A DNA stretch of 64,000 nt from Verrucomicrobiota bacterium (GTDB lineage Bacteria; Verrucomicrobiota; Verrucomicrobiia; CAIQCK01). A model generated the notes under the pieces. That model was not told the origin of the DNA. It made no database searches and saw only the letters and a list, made by a program, of their open reading frames with translations. Below are positions 15,963-25,200 of the stretch, piece after piece. Made by a program: the position numbers and the translations under genes. Position 1 is the first letter of the stretch. Each line of letters begins with the position of its first letter. The stretch lies in contig JAPLTX010000008.1 of assembly GCA_026397915.1 (NCBI GenBank), forward strand, positions 1-64,000, read 5' to 3'.

Positions 15963-16906
15963 GATGGTCGTTGGAACCATTCGACAAATTTCACGATGCC
16001 TTGCTCGATTTTTGTTTTCGGCTCGTAGCCGAGCATCCGGCGCGCCTTGGACACGTCGGCGAACGTCACCGGCACGTCGCCGGGCTGTTCGGGCCGTCGC
16101 TCGATGACCGCCTTCCTGCCGAGCGCACGCTCGATCAGCTCAATCAGCCGGCGCAACTCGACGGTGTTGCTGTTGCCGAGGTTGAAAATCTCGTAGCCGA
16201 ACGCGCCACGCACGCACGCCATGATGCCCTCGACGATGTCGTCAATGAAAGTGTAATCACGCCGTGTCGAGCCGTCGCCGAACATCTCGATCGGCTTGCC
16301 GGCGGCGATGAGCCGCGCAAACTTGTGGATCGCCAGGTCCGGCCGTTGCGCCGGGCCATAGACGGTGAAGAACCGCAGGCAGGTCATGTCCATGCCGTAA
16401 AGGTGATGATACGTATGGCAGAGCGCCTCGCCCGCGAGTTTGGTGGCCGCATAGGGCGAGATCGGCTTGAAGATCGGGTCGCTCTCGCTGAACGGAATCT
16501 TCGAGTTGATCCCATAGACCGACGACGACGACGCGAAGACGAACTTCCGGATGCCGGCGGCCCGCGCGCACTCCAGCAGGTTCATCGTGCCAGTGACGTT
16601 GGTTTGCGTGTAGAGCAGCGGCTGCTCGATGCTCGGCCGCACGCCTGCCCGCGCCGCCAGATGAATGACGGCATCGAACTTCTCCGAGGCGAAGATGCGA
16701 TCCATCGCCGCCTTGTCCACGATGTCAGCGTTGTGCAGTTTGACCCGGCCAACCGCCTGGACACGCGCCAGGTTGCGCTGCTTGATGGCCGGATCGTAGA
16801 AATCGTTGAAGTCATCCACGATGACCACACGATGCCCGTCCCGCAGCAAGCGTTCGGAGACGTGGGAGCCGATGAACCCAGCGCCTCCTGTGACCAAGAA
16901 ATTCAT
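15959..16906 (-). CDS. NAD-dependent sugar-nucleotide epimerase (UDP-glucuronate 4-epimerase-like)
   Basis: A 315-aa short-chain dehydrogenase of the extended type and the first gene of the glycan operon. It has GGAGFIGSH (NAD site, residues 7-15), DIVDKAAM, HLAARAGVRPS, the catalytic SSSSVYG and YAATK (Tyr/Lys) and RFFTVYGPAQRPDLAI, the last being typical of UDP-glucuronate 4-epimerases. The ATG at 16906 begins the conserved MNFLVTGGAGF; longer frames upstream are not family sequence. It supplies a uronic-acid nucleotide sugar to the transferases downstream. Confidence 0.92.
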   Translation of the reverse strand: MNFLVTGGAGFIGSHVSERLLRDGHRVVIVDDFNDFYDPAIKQRNLARVQAVGRVKLHNADIVDKAAMDRIFASEKFDAVIHLAARAGVRPSIEQPLLYTQTNVTGTMNLLECARAAGIRKFVFASSSSVYGINSKIPFSESDPIFKPISPYAATKLAGEALCHTYHHLYGMDMTCLRFFTVYGPAQRPDLAIHKFARLIAAGKPIEMFGDGSTRRDYTFIDDIVEGIMACVRGAFGYEIFNLGNSNTVELRRLIELIERALGRKAVIERRPEQPGDVPVTFADVSKARRMLGYEPKTKIEQGIVKFVEWFQRPS

Positions 16907-16959
16907 GTCCTCCACGGTAGCAAACGACCCCCGTGATGGCAAGGGAGCCGGCTTTGTAG

Positions 16960-17010
16960 TGTCGGGCGTTCCGCCCGACATTCGCTGTAAAACAGACACT
17001 CCCGTCTGTT
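16960..17010. repeat. Double-hairpin REP-like element (incomplete member)
   Basis: Two perfect hairpins stand side by side in the gap upstream of the epimerase: TGTCGGGCG/CGCCCGACA (16960-16968 and 16972-16980) and AACAGAC/GTCTGTT (16991-16997 and 17004-17010). The preceding GTAG matches the border of the other elements in this window, but the closing CTAC is missing. It could also act as a transcript end. Confidence 0.6.
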
Positions 17011-17066
17011 GAACTTCGATGTTTGGGACAAAGATCGTCATGGAAACAGGGGACATCTGGTCGGAT

Positions 17067-17819
17067 TCACCCGGATTTAGCCGGATCAGGTCGGATTGGG
17101 TCGGATGGCGCCGGATCGCCGGTCCCGCCTGCGGGTGTGGCTTCCTTCCTGGAACTTTCACTGTGCAGCTTGTCCAGCGGCGTCGCCACGGCTTCCCACA
17201 AGGCATTCATGGCGGCTTTGGCCTTGGGGTTGTTCTTATTTTCGATGAACCGCATCAGTGTTTCCAAACCGATCACCGTCCGTTTCTTGTATTTCTCCAA
17301 GACGTCTTTGTATTTCAGTTCCACGTCATGCACCGCCACTGCCAGACGCTCGCGTTCTATTTCCAACCATTCGGCGTTCTGGTCGCCACGGCGCAGCGCC
17401 ACGACGTCGCCACATGCTTCGTGCAAGAGTTTCCGCTTGGCGGCATCGTCCAGGTCGGTGGCGGCCAGCCGCCGGACCACCGCCATCAAATGCGCCGTTA
17501 ACCAGACGGCCATGTGATCGGTCAGTCTGCCGGCCACGCCCAGCTTGAGTTCGCTGGCTTCCATGACAACCATCGGGACCATATCCAACGCATCCCGCCG
17601 AAGGTGCCACTCGCGATAGCCGCCCTTGCGCCATTCCGAGATGTTTTGCTCGCGGATTGGTCGGCCGCCAAACTCCCCCTTGAGCACCGCCTGCACTTCG
17701 GGAAGCGAATTCAACCATGCGGCAAGTCTTTTGCCCCGTTCATTGTCGGCCATGCGCTGGTTGAGTTGCTCGATAATGAAAAGCGGCAGCCGCGCGATCT
17801 TGCCAATGCGGGTTTTCAT
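17067..17819 (-). CDS. Uncharacterised protein with a conserved N-terminal module
   Basis: A 250-aa soluble protein of unknown function. The N-terminus (KIARLPLFIIEQLNQRM, then AWLNSLPEVQAVL and FGGRPIREQNISEWR) is a module I associate with unnamed proteins found in several copies in Verrucomicrobiota genomes; the opening KIARLP..I..QLN slightly resembles Mu gp27-like phage proteins, without certainty. The middle is helical and charged. The C-terminus is a Ser/Pro/Asp tail written in short CGGAT-type DNA repeats (17050-17115). No clear ribosome site precedes the ATG at 17819. It is followed upstream on the same strand by the 73-aa gene. Confidence 0.55.
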   Translation of the reverse strand: MKTRIGKIARLPLFIIEQLNQRMADNERGKRLAAWLNSLPEVQAVLKGEFGGRPIREQNISEWRKGGYREWHLRRDALDMVPMVVMEASELKLGVAGRLTDHMAVWLTAHLMAVVRRLAATDLDDAAKRKLLHEACGDVVALRRGDQNAEWLEIERERLAVAVHDVELKYKDVLEKYKKRTVIGLETLMRFIENKNNPKAKAAMNALWEAVATPLDKLHSESSRKEATPAGGTGDPAPSDPIRPDPAKSG

Positions 17820-17875
17820 GGTGGGAATGGGGAAATGGAGGGGCGGAGTGATGGGACAATGGAGTGTTGGGGGTG

Positions 17876-18097
17876 TCAGAGGTGCTTGAGACGCCGCAGG
17901 ATTTTGACGTGGGTCTTGGGATCAATACGCGCCTTCGGCTGCAGTGGTTGTGGTTGTTCTTGCAGCACGCGCGACAGCTTGGCTTGTCTGAACACCGAAA
18001 GGGACCTGAGGATAGGGGTCGGTCGACCTAGTGCCGCTGCAATTCTGTTGAGGTGCGGGGTGATGCCGTCATGGACGAGCTTGAGTTGTAGTTGCAT
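17876..18097 (-). CDS. Small uncharacterised protein
   Basis: A 73-aa protein. The start at 18097 is chosen because AAGGAAA lies 6-7 bp upstream; longer in-frame starts have no such site. It begins MQLQLKLVHDGITPHLNRIA and continues AALGRPTPILRSL, a phrase that loosely recalls the N-terminus of phage virion-morphogenesis proteins, but the rest is short, basic and unrecognised. With the 250-aa neighbour it may be a relic of a Mu-like prophage or a small domesticated pair. Both ideas are weak. Confidence 0.45.
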   Translation of the reverse strand: MQLQLKLVHDGITPHLNRIAAALGRPTPILRSLSVFRQAKLSRVLQEQPQPLQPKARIDPKTHVKILRRLKHL

Positions 18098-18410
18098 GTT
18101 TTTTTCCTTCGTGCGCACGGGGCGCGGGGTTTTCGGTTTGGTTGTTTGGTTCGTGTTACGCGGAAAGGTTGGCAGAACTTGCGGTTGGTCGGAAAAACAC
18201 CGTGGCCATCGTGGCCATCGTTTCACGAAAAGGGTGCCTTGGTGTCGTTAACGTCTGGGGCGGCTGCCAATTGACAGTTTTGTGTTGCGCACTCTGGTTT
18301 AGTATGGCGGTGGCTTGTCAAAACGAGCTATTTGAAAAAGCATCTCTACGGATTCCCCGCTCAGAGATAAACCCCCACGCGACGGCTTACGCAGTCGCTC
18401 AATTCGCTCA
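18098..18410. other. Intergenic stretch without a recognised feature
   Basis: About 310 bp between the small gene and the duplicated methyltransferase tail. The base composition is more mixed and poly-T runs occur near 18100-18110 (part of the ribosome site of the 73-aa gene on the other strand). No convincing gene, RNA or repeat is seen. Confidence 0.5.
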
Positions 18411-18498
18411 ACTCTCCACCGCCCTTATGCAATCCTTCGTCACCAGCTTGGCCGGGTCGGGTTAGCCTTTTGGCACGCCGGAGGCGGTGACGGGGGCG
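18411..18498 (-). pseudogene. Degraded second copy of the methyltransferase gene 3' end
   Basis: These 88 bp match 19061-19148 (the last codons of the type IIL-like gene) at 74 of 88 positions by hand count. Read in the same frame, APVTA-GVP is recognisable but an in-frame TAA follows, so it is not translated as in the parent. The fragment ends exactly where the four-helix-bundle gene's stop codon begins. The two copies therefore bracket that gene. Confidence 0.75.
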
Positions 18499-19014
18499 TT
18501 ATACGCTTTCATCCTCTCCGGGTTTCCGCTTCAAAGGATGATTGGCCGGCAGGCGATTGAGCAACTCTTTCTGAAATGCCTCCGCCCGGCGCTTTTGATC
18601 GGCGCTGGATCGCGTCCGGTCGTTCAGATGCCGCTGGCCCTTGATCTCCGAGTTCTGGAGCGAGTCGGCCCATGCCCGCAGTTGCCGTGAGCAGCTTTCC
18701 GCCACCGATTTCAAATCCGAAATTTCAGATTTCAAATCGCCAAAACCGGCCCGCCGTCCCAGGAAAACGAGCATGGAACGGACTTCGCCCGCCGAGCCGC
18801 GCGCGATGTAAATGAACGCCAGCAGTTCGTTCGTCGTCCCGCGCTCGAATCCCTCCGCGATGTTGTTAGAAACGGACAGCGCCGCCCGTTCCAACTGGTC
18901 CCGCAGACTGTATGACATCCGCTTCTGGTTCCGCTCGGTGAGGTCATATACCCGTTCCGCCAGCCGCATCGCCTCCTGCCAGACCGGCAGTTCTTCGAAT
19001 CGCTGGTAAGTCAT
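18499..19014 (-). CDS. Four-helix-bundle protein (S23/IVP family)
   Basis: A 171-aa protein with the hallmark start YQRFEELPVWQEAMRLAERV and the segment LRDQLERAALSVSNNIAEGF of the S23-like four-helix-bundle family, first known from insertions in 23S rRNA genes and related to the Avd accessory protein of diversity-generating retroelements. An AGGAGG ribosome site precedes the ATG at 19014. The C-terminal 40 residues are charged and not part of the usual domain. It is flanked by two copies of the methyltransferase tail, as if the gene had inserted there or been carried by a duplication. Confidence 0.88.
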   Translation of the reverse strand: MTYQRFEELPVWQEAMRLAERVYDLTERNQKRMSYSLRDQLERAALSVSNNIAEGFERGTTNELLAFIYIARGSAGEVRSMLVFLGRRAGFGDLKSEISDLKSVAESCSRQLRAWADSLQNSEIKGQRHLNDRTRSSADQKRRAEAFQKELLNRLPANHPLKRKPGEDESV

Positions 19015-19057
19015 GGTCGCCTCCTAATCCGAATTCTCAAATCTCCAATTCCAAATT

Positions 19058-22051
19058 TCAACTCTCCTTCGCCCCGATACAATCCTCCGTCACCAGCTTC
19101 GCCGGCTCCGGATACCCTTGCGGCACGCCGGGGGCGGTGACGGGGGCGCCTTGCTCGATCTTCCCGGCGACTTCCTGGTTCAGGGCGAGGAGTTGGGCGA
19201 GCAAATCCTTCTTCGCGTTGAAGCCGTAGGCGGCCAGCACGGCGGCGTCCAGCGCGGCGTGGGCGTCGCGCAACGGGTTCGCGCCGGGCAGTTCCAGCGT
19301 GCGGTAGAGCGCGCGCAGTCCGCCCTTGAGTTTCGGCAAAGCCTCGGCCCGCACCCGGCGCACGTCCCGTGCGGCGTCGGCCACGGCGGTGATTTTGGAG
19401 ATCATGGTCTGTAGGCCGGCTCTGCGAGCCGGCGGATCATTGACGGATTGCGCCGACTCGCAGAGTCGGCCTACATCAAATTGCGGCCACGGGAACGTGT
19501 CAAAAACGGATTCGGGAGAGTAACGAAAGTCGGCTTTCAACTTGGAACACTTCGCAACAAACCAAAGCCAATGAGCATTCGAATGCAAAATACCAAAGCT
19601 GTAATCGTCCTCAAAAGTGAAACACGAAAGCGCGTCACCGGGGCGAATTGCCGGGGAAACAAAGACGAAAATCGGGCGTTTGGTTACACGAGAACATACG
19701 ATGAAGCGGCCGATCTTTTCGACTTGAGAAATCAGTTCTGGACGAGCGAAAGACAACTGCCACCAGCGAGCGAGGAATGCTTTATGGTGCGAACGCATAT
19801 TACCGTCTTTATCCACACCTTCCTTTGCCTTGCGCTCGCGGTCTGGGAGCACGTGCGTCTTCACCCAATCAAACGCGCTCAGATATGCAGCCGCCTGCAA
19901 TTGATCCCTTGCACCGAAATCAATGACGAAACGGTCCAGTTCGCCATCGCCCGACAAAAACTCTCTGCCATTCAGATATGGAAATGTAACGTCCGCGACG
20001 TTTGGCGACTTCTTTATCAGGTCGGTTCGTTGCCGCAATTCGATAAGGAAACTGTCATGGCCAATCATTTGGCCCGTGAAACACCGCTGCGACTCTGTGT
20101 TGCAGGCAAGTGCTTGTGCATCGCTGACATCCAGTTCATCCGATAGCGCCGAATTGATTTGCTCGCACTCGCTGAAATCCAATTCGTATTCCTTGCTGGC
20201 GGGGCCGCTGCCGCGCTTGCGGAGTGGTTTCGTGCCGGCGGACGACTCGACCTTGAACCAGAGCTTGCGCGTCTTCGGCAGCAGCGCGGCGTCCTGTGTC
20301 TTCGCCCAGTTGGCGATGGAGACGTGGACGTTGGCTTCGCCCGACCACGGCTGGTTGTCCACGGCTTCGACGATGGTGCCGGTCTTCACGACGTGGTCGA
20401 GGCCACCGACGCGGGATTGGTTGTTGCGAATGTTCTGCGTGCCGACGAGTCCGGCGCGGCCGGCCACGGGGTCGCTGGCGGTGCAGGGCGGCAGATGGTC
20501 GTGGGCCTTGCGGAACCAATAGACGCAATAATCGGCCATGCCGGGCACGTCGGCGTAGGCGCGGCGCAGGGTGTTCACGTAATCCGGGCCGCGTTCGGGC
20601 TTGAGCAGCTTCGCGCCGAGAAACGGCGGGTTGCCGATGATGACATCGGCCTTGGGCCATTGGGTGGGCAGACCTTCGGGCGTGAGCAGCGCGTCGGCGG
20701 CGATGAAATTCTGGTCGAGGTTGTCGAGCGGCAGCGGTTGTTCGGTGATGTGGAGTTCGTCAATGGCGAGTTTCCTCGCAATCATCATCGTGACCTTGGC
20801 GATCTCGACGGCGAAGGGGAGGATGTCGAGGCCGTAGAAGTTCTGCGCGCTGAGGAAACTGAGGCGCATTTGCGCCGCCTGCTTCGCCTCGCTTTTGAAC
20901 TCGGTTTCCATGCGCTCAAAGATGCGGGCCTCGACGCGTTTCAGCTCGCGGTAGGCGATGTAGAGGAAGTTGCCGGAGCCGCACGCGGGATCGAGGACGC
21001 GGAAGTTGTGCAACCGCTCGCGCAGTTCGCCGAGGCGCTTGAGGGTTCTGGCGCTTTCAACCTGCTCGCGCCACGGCGCGGCGATGGTCGGCCCGACGAT
21101 CTTCATGATGTCGGACGGATGGGTGAAGTGCGCGCCGAAGGCGTGGCGCTCGTCGTCGCCCATCGAATGCTGGAAGAGCGTGCCGAAGATTTCCGGCTGG
21201 ACCTTCGACCAGTCGAACGTGGCGGCCTTGCGCAGCAGGACGAGTTCGAGGTCCTGGATCTCCAGTCGCGCTGGCGCGGCGAACAAGCCGCCGTTGAAGT
21301 AGCGGACGCCTTTGAACCGGCCGCCGGTGGGCGGGTTGCGCATGTTCATCGCCTCGAAGAGGCCGCCGATGAGGTCGTAGGCGCTCGCGGGCGTGGAGCA
21401 GTCGTCGAGGAGTTGCGTGACGAAATACTTGGGCAGCAGGTCAATGTCCTCGGCGAAGAGGGCGACGAGCATCTGGAGGATGAACCGCTGGGCGGTCTCG
21501 CGCGGCACGCCGCGTTTGACGAGTTTCTTGAAACAGTCGGCGAGGCAATCGGCGGCCTGCCGGGTCACGACCTCGCGGTCGTTCTCGAACGTCGGCTTGG
21601 GCGCGCCGGGCGCGAGGAAGGCCAGCGGCCCCCAACGCTGCGGCAGGTCGCTCAGCGCGAGGGTGTCCTTGGGCGTGTCGAGGTCGGTGTCGAAATCGTA
21701 GATGCGGAATTCGTCGAAGTTGCAGAGGACGACGTAGCGCGGCCGGCCGCGCGTGATGCGGGTCCAGTAATCGAACGCCTGCCGGTAATGCTTCTGAAGC
21801 TCCACGCCGCGCTTCTTCATCTCCACGAGGACGACGGGCTTCCAGACGAAATCAGCGAAGGAAGTGCCGCCGCCGTCCTCGCCTGCCTTGCGGACGCGGA
21901 ACTCCGGCGAGCCACCGACATCGAGCGAGCCGGGCTGGCCGAAGGCCTGGAAGAGGCGGTCGAGGAAGATCTGCGCCTCGCCTTTTTCGTCGCCGGTGAT
22001 GTGTTGGCCGCACCATTGGACAAACTGGGTGAGTTGCGCTCGGTCGGGCAT
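19058..22051 (-). CDS. Type IIL-like restriction enzyme/DNA adenine methyltransferase
   Basis: A 997-aa single-chain enzyme of the MmeI-like class. Order of parts: N-terminal nuclease-like region with D67 and VEMKK (E77, K79), a helical connector, the SAM motif DPACGSGNF (354-362), the gamma-class amino-methyltransferase motif NPPF (474-477) and a C-terminal target-recognition region from about residue 560. It should modify adenine in a specific site and cut nearby when unmodified, so no separate nuclease is needed. A 66-bp hairpin element sits in frame at 19410-19475 (about residues 859-880) inside the C-terminal region. Fragments of this gene recur at 18411-18498 and 30334-30408. The GC is mixed: the stretch 19500-20150 is clearly lower. 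Confidence 0.88.
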   Translation of the reverse strand: MPDRAQLTQFVQWCGQHITGDEKGEAQIFLDRLFQAFGQPGSLDVGGSPEFRVRKAGEDGGGTSFADFVWKPVVLVEMKKRGVELQKHYRQAFDYWTRITRGRPRYVVLCNFDEFRIYDFDTDLDTPKDTLALSDLPQRWGPLAFLAPGAPKPTFENDREVVTRQAADCLADCFKKLVKRGVPRETAQRFILQMLVALFAEDIDLLPKYFVTQLLDDCSTPASAYDLIGGLFEAMNMRNPPTGGRFKGVRYFNGGLFAAPARLEIQDLELVLLRKAATFDWSKVQPEIFGTLFQHSMGDDERHAFGAHFTHPSDIMKIVGPTIAAPWREQVESARTLKRLGELRERLHNFRVLDPACGSGNFLYIAYRELKRVEARIFERMETEFKSEAKQAAQMRLSFLSAQNFYGLDILPFAVEIAKVTMMIARKLAIDELHITEQPLPLDNLDQNFIAADALLTPEGLPTQWPKADVIIGNPPFLGAKLLKPERGPDYVNTLRRAYADVPGMADYCVYWFRKAHDHLPPCTASDPVAGRAGLVGTQNIRNNQSRVGGLDHVVKTGTIVEAVDNQPWSGEANVHVSIANWAKTQDAALLPKTRKLWFKVESSAGTKPLRKRGSGPASKEYELDFSECEQINSALSDELDVSDAQALACNTESQRCFTGQMIGHDSFLIELRQRTDLIKKSPNVADVTFPYLNGREFLSGDGELDRFVIDFGARDQLQAAAYLSAFDWVKTHVLPDRERKAKEGVDKDGNMRSHHKAFLARWWQLSFARPELISQVEKIGRFIVCSRVTKRPIFVFVSPAIRPGDALSCFTFEDDYSFGILHSNAHWLWFVAKCSKLKADFRYSPESVFDTFPWPQFDVGRLCESAQSVNDPPARRAGLQTMISKITAVADAARDVRRVRAEALPKLKGGLRALYRTLELPGANPLRDAHAALDAAVLAAYGFNAKKDLLAQLLALNQEVAGKIEQGAPVTAPGVPQGYPEPAKLVTEDCIGAKES
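19410..19475. repeat. In-frame double-hairpin REP-like element inside the methyltransferase gene
   Basis: 66 bp (22 codons) bordered by TGTAGGCCG and its exact reverse complement CGGCCTACA. Two inner hairpins are GCCGGCTC/GAGCCGGC and GCCGACTC/GAGTCGGC. Because the length is a multiple of three and no stop arises, it is translated as part of the C-terminal region. Confidence 0.8.
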
Positions 22052-22116
22052 GGAGTTCTTTTACACGAAAAACCGGCGCGGTGTCGAGCCGGCGGCGCGG
22101 CAAAGAACTGGCGCCA

Positions 22117-22198
22117 AAGTAGGACAGGCATCTTGCCTGTCCATTCATGGATAATTGGACAGGCGGGACGCCTATCCTACTCTATGCTCCGCCGGTTG
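22117..22198. repeat. 82-bp direct repeat, copy 1, containing a REP-like element
   Basis: This block is identical to 25956-26037 over 82 bp and similar beyond both ends (GAACTGGCGC upstream; a GCGAAG-TGAC phrase downstream). The inner part, 22119-22180, is a double-hairpin element bordered by GTAGGA and TCCTAC, with arms GGACAGGC/GCCTGTCC. It lies in the divergent gap between the methyltransferase and the kinase-cyclase gene. Confidence 0.9.
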
Positions 22199-22263
22199 CC
22201 GCATTGCGAAGTTGACCCACCCCAGCCGCTTGCTACACTCGCCGCCAATTACCGAAAGTAATT

Positions 22264-25200
22264 ATGGCGGAACTTTCCGGGCAAACATTCGCGGGCTACG
22301 AAATCCTTGCCAAACTTGGCGAGGGCGGCTTCGGTTCCGTCTATAAGGCCCGCCAGCCCGCCCTGAACCGCCTTGTGGCCCTCAAAATCCTCGCAACGCA
22401 CCTCGCCACCGACGCCGAGTTTGTCGCCCGCTTCAAACGCGAAGCCACTCTCGCGGCCAGCTTCAATCATCCCAATCTGGTGCTCGTTTATGCCGCAGGC
22501 GAAAGCGATGGCAGCCACTACATGGCGATGGAATTCGTCGAAGGCGAAACCCTCCGCCACCACATTGAGAAGCACGGCCGGCTCCAGCCGCGCGAAGCCA
22601 TTGCCATCGCCGTTTATGTCGCCCAAGCCCTCCAGTATGCCTGGAACAAATCCCACCTCATCCATCGCGACATCAAGCCCGACAACGTCTTTCTCTCCCA
22701 AGCCAGTGAAGTAAAAGTGGGCGACCTCGGCCTGGCCAAGAACGTTGGCCAGTCCACCGCCGGCATGACCGCCACGGGCATGATGATGGGTTCACCGCAC
22801 TACATCAGCCCCGAACAAGCCAACGCGCGCAAAGACATAGATTTCCGCGCCGACATTTACAGTCTCGGTTGCACGCTCTACCAGATGCTCACGGGCCGGA
22901 CGCCCTACGAAGGTGACGAACCGATGTCGGTGATGAACCTCCACGTCAACGCGCCGCCGCCGGCGATGTTCAAGGTCTGGCCGCAGTGTCCGATGCCGCT
23001 GGCGTTGCTGGTGGGCAAGATGTTGAAGAAGAACCCGCGCGAGCGCCACGCCAGCTACGAGGAATTGATCGCCGAGCTGACCGCCGTGCATGAAAAACTC
23101 ACGGCGGCGCAGACGGCATCGGCCGCGCCGCCGTCGGGCACGATCACGTTCCTGTTTACGGACATCGAAGGCAGCACGCAGCTTTGGGAAAAACATCCGC
23201 AGGCAATGCCGATCGCGCTGGAGCGGCACAACCAGATTCTGCGGCGGACGATGGAGTCCCACGGCGGCTTCGTCTTCAAGACCGTCGGCGACGCCTTTTG
23301 CGTGGCGTTTGCCTCCGCGCCCAACGCGATGGGAGCGGCGCTGGCGGCGCAGCGGGCGCTGGCGGCTGAGCCATGGGGCGCAACGGGACCGTTGCGCGTG
23401 CGAATGGCGTTGCATACCGGCGCGGCGGAGGAACGCGGCGGCGACTATTTCGGGCCGACGGTGAATCGCGTGGCACGCGTGCTGGCAGCGGGCCACGGCG
23501 GCCAGGTGCTGCTCTCCAACGCCACCGAGCAACTCGTGCGCGACCACCTGACCGAAGGCGTGAGCCTGGGCGACCTAGGCGAGCGTTCGCTCAAGAACCT
23601 CACGCGCAGCGAGCGCATCTTCCAGATCAACCTTTCCGACATGCCAACGCAGTTCCCGACGCTGCGCGCGGCGGCGAAGCAGCCCCGTCGCAGTTCACGC
23701 TTCAGCGCGCTGCGACCGGACAGGCTGAAGCCTGAACTCCGACGCGCCCTGCTCATCGGCGTTCCGGTGGTGATCGCGCTCGCGGGTTTGTTGCTGTGGT
23801 CGCCGTGGAAGACTCGTAACGCGGACACTCATGTCCGCGATGACCACACGACCGCGGACAAGAGTGTCCGCGTTACACTCGCCGCCGCTGCCGCCGCGCT
23901 GAATCAACTCGGCAACGTCTATACCAACTCCGTCGGCGCGGAGATGGTCTATATTCCGCCCGGCGAGTTCATGATGGGCAGCGCGAAGGAGGAACAAGCG
24001 TGGGCGGTGGCCAACGGGTTGAAGGAAGAATATGCGAAGCGCGAGGGGGAAGCGCCGCGCAAGACGACGATCAAGCAAGGTTTCTGGCTGGGACGGACGG
24101 AGGTGACGGTGGGCCAGTGGAAACAGTTTGTGAAGGAGACGGGTTACGTGACCGACGGAGAGAGGAAAGGCGAGTCGCATGTGCCGCAAGGGGCGGGGAA
24201 GCCGTATGTGGCAATGAAAGGCAAGAGTTGGCGTGATCCGAACTTTGGGTTTGAACCGCAAGACAATCATCCGGTGAGTTGCATCAGTTGGAACGACGCG
24301 AAGGCGTTCTGCGAATGGCTGGATGGACGGGAGAAGCAAGCGGGCCGGCTGGCACTTGGCTACGCAGTGCGGCTGCCTACGGAGGCGGAGTGGGAATATG
24401 CGTGCCGCGCGGGTTGCCCGACGAAGTTCTGGTGGGGCGACTCGATGGAAGACGGCAAAGGCCGGCTGAATTGGTTGGGGAAGGACGACGGATTCGAGTT
24501 TACATCGCCGGTGGACAGTTACAGCGAGCGAGGGCGAAATAGGTTCGGCCTGGCAGACATGCTGGGCAACGTGTGTGAATGGTGTCTGGATGAGCTTGAT
24601 GAAACCCAAGCGCACGAAGAGTGCTACAAGGGCAATTCCAGCGTTCGCGTATTGCGGGGCGGATCGTTCATCTACGCCCCTGGCTACGGTCGGTGTGCCT
24701 TCCGTCTCGGCTTTCCCCCGACCTACTCACTAGGCCACGGCGGTTTTCGGGTCTGTGTGGGTGTAGATCTGTCCGGCGCGAAAACCGCAATTCCTTCGAC
24801 GCCGCCAGCAGCCGCGTCGCGGGAAGGCGGAATCCTCGCGCCGGCTGAGACTCGCGTCCCGGCGCTGACGGCCAATCCGAAGCGGGGCGAGGTCTGCACG
24901 CTGGCCCTCGGCGGCAGCGCGACACTGGATCTGGTCGCCGTCCCGCCCGGCGAGTTCATGCAGGGCAGCACGAAGGAGGAGCAAGCGTGGGCGGCTCCGA
25001 CGACGGGATACATAAAGAACGAGGGCGAGGCACCGCGCAAGACGACGATCAAGCAAGGTTTCTGGATGGGGCGGACGGAGGTGACGGTCGGCCAGTGGAA
25101 AGAGTTTGTGACGGCGACGGGCTACAAGACCGAGGCGGAGAAGAAGGGCTATGTGGACAACGCGCCGCGAAAAGACCAGTCGTATGGCCGGGTGGATGGA

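Noticed and set aside
20159-22261. 700-codon open frame opposite the methyltransferase gene
   Set aside because: Shadow frame; composition is Ala/Gly/Val/Arg-rich without motifs, while the minus strand carries DPACGSG and NPPF.
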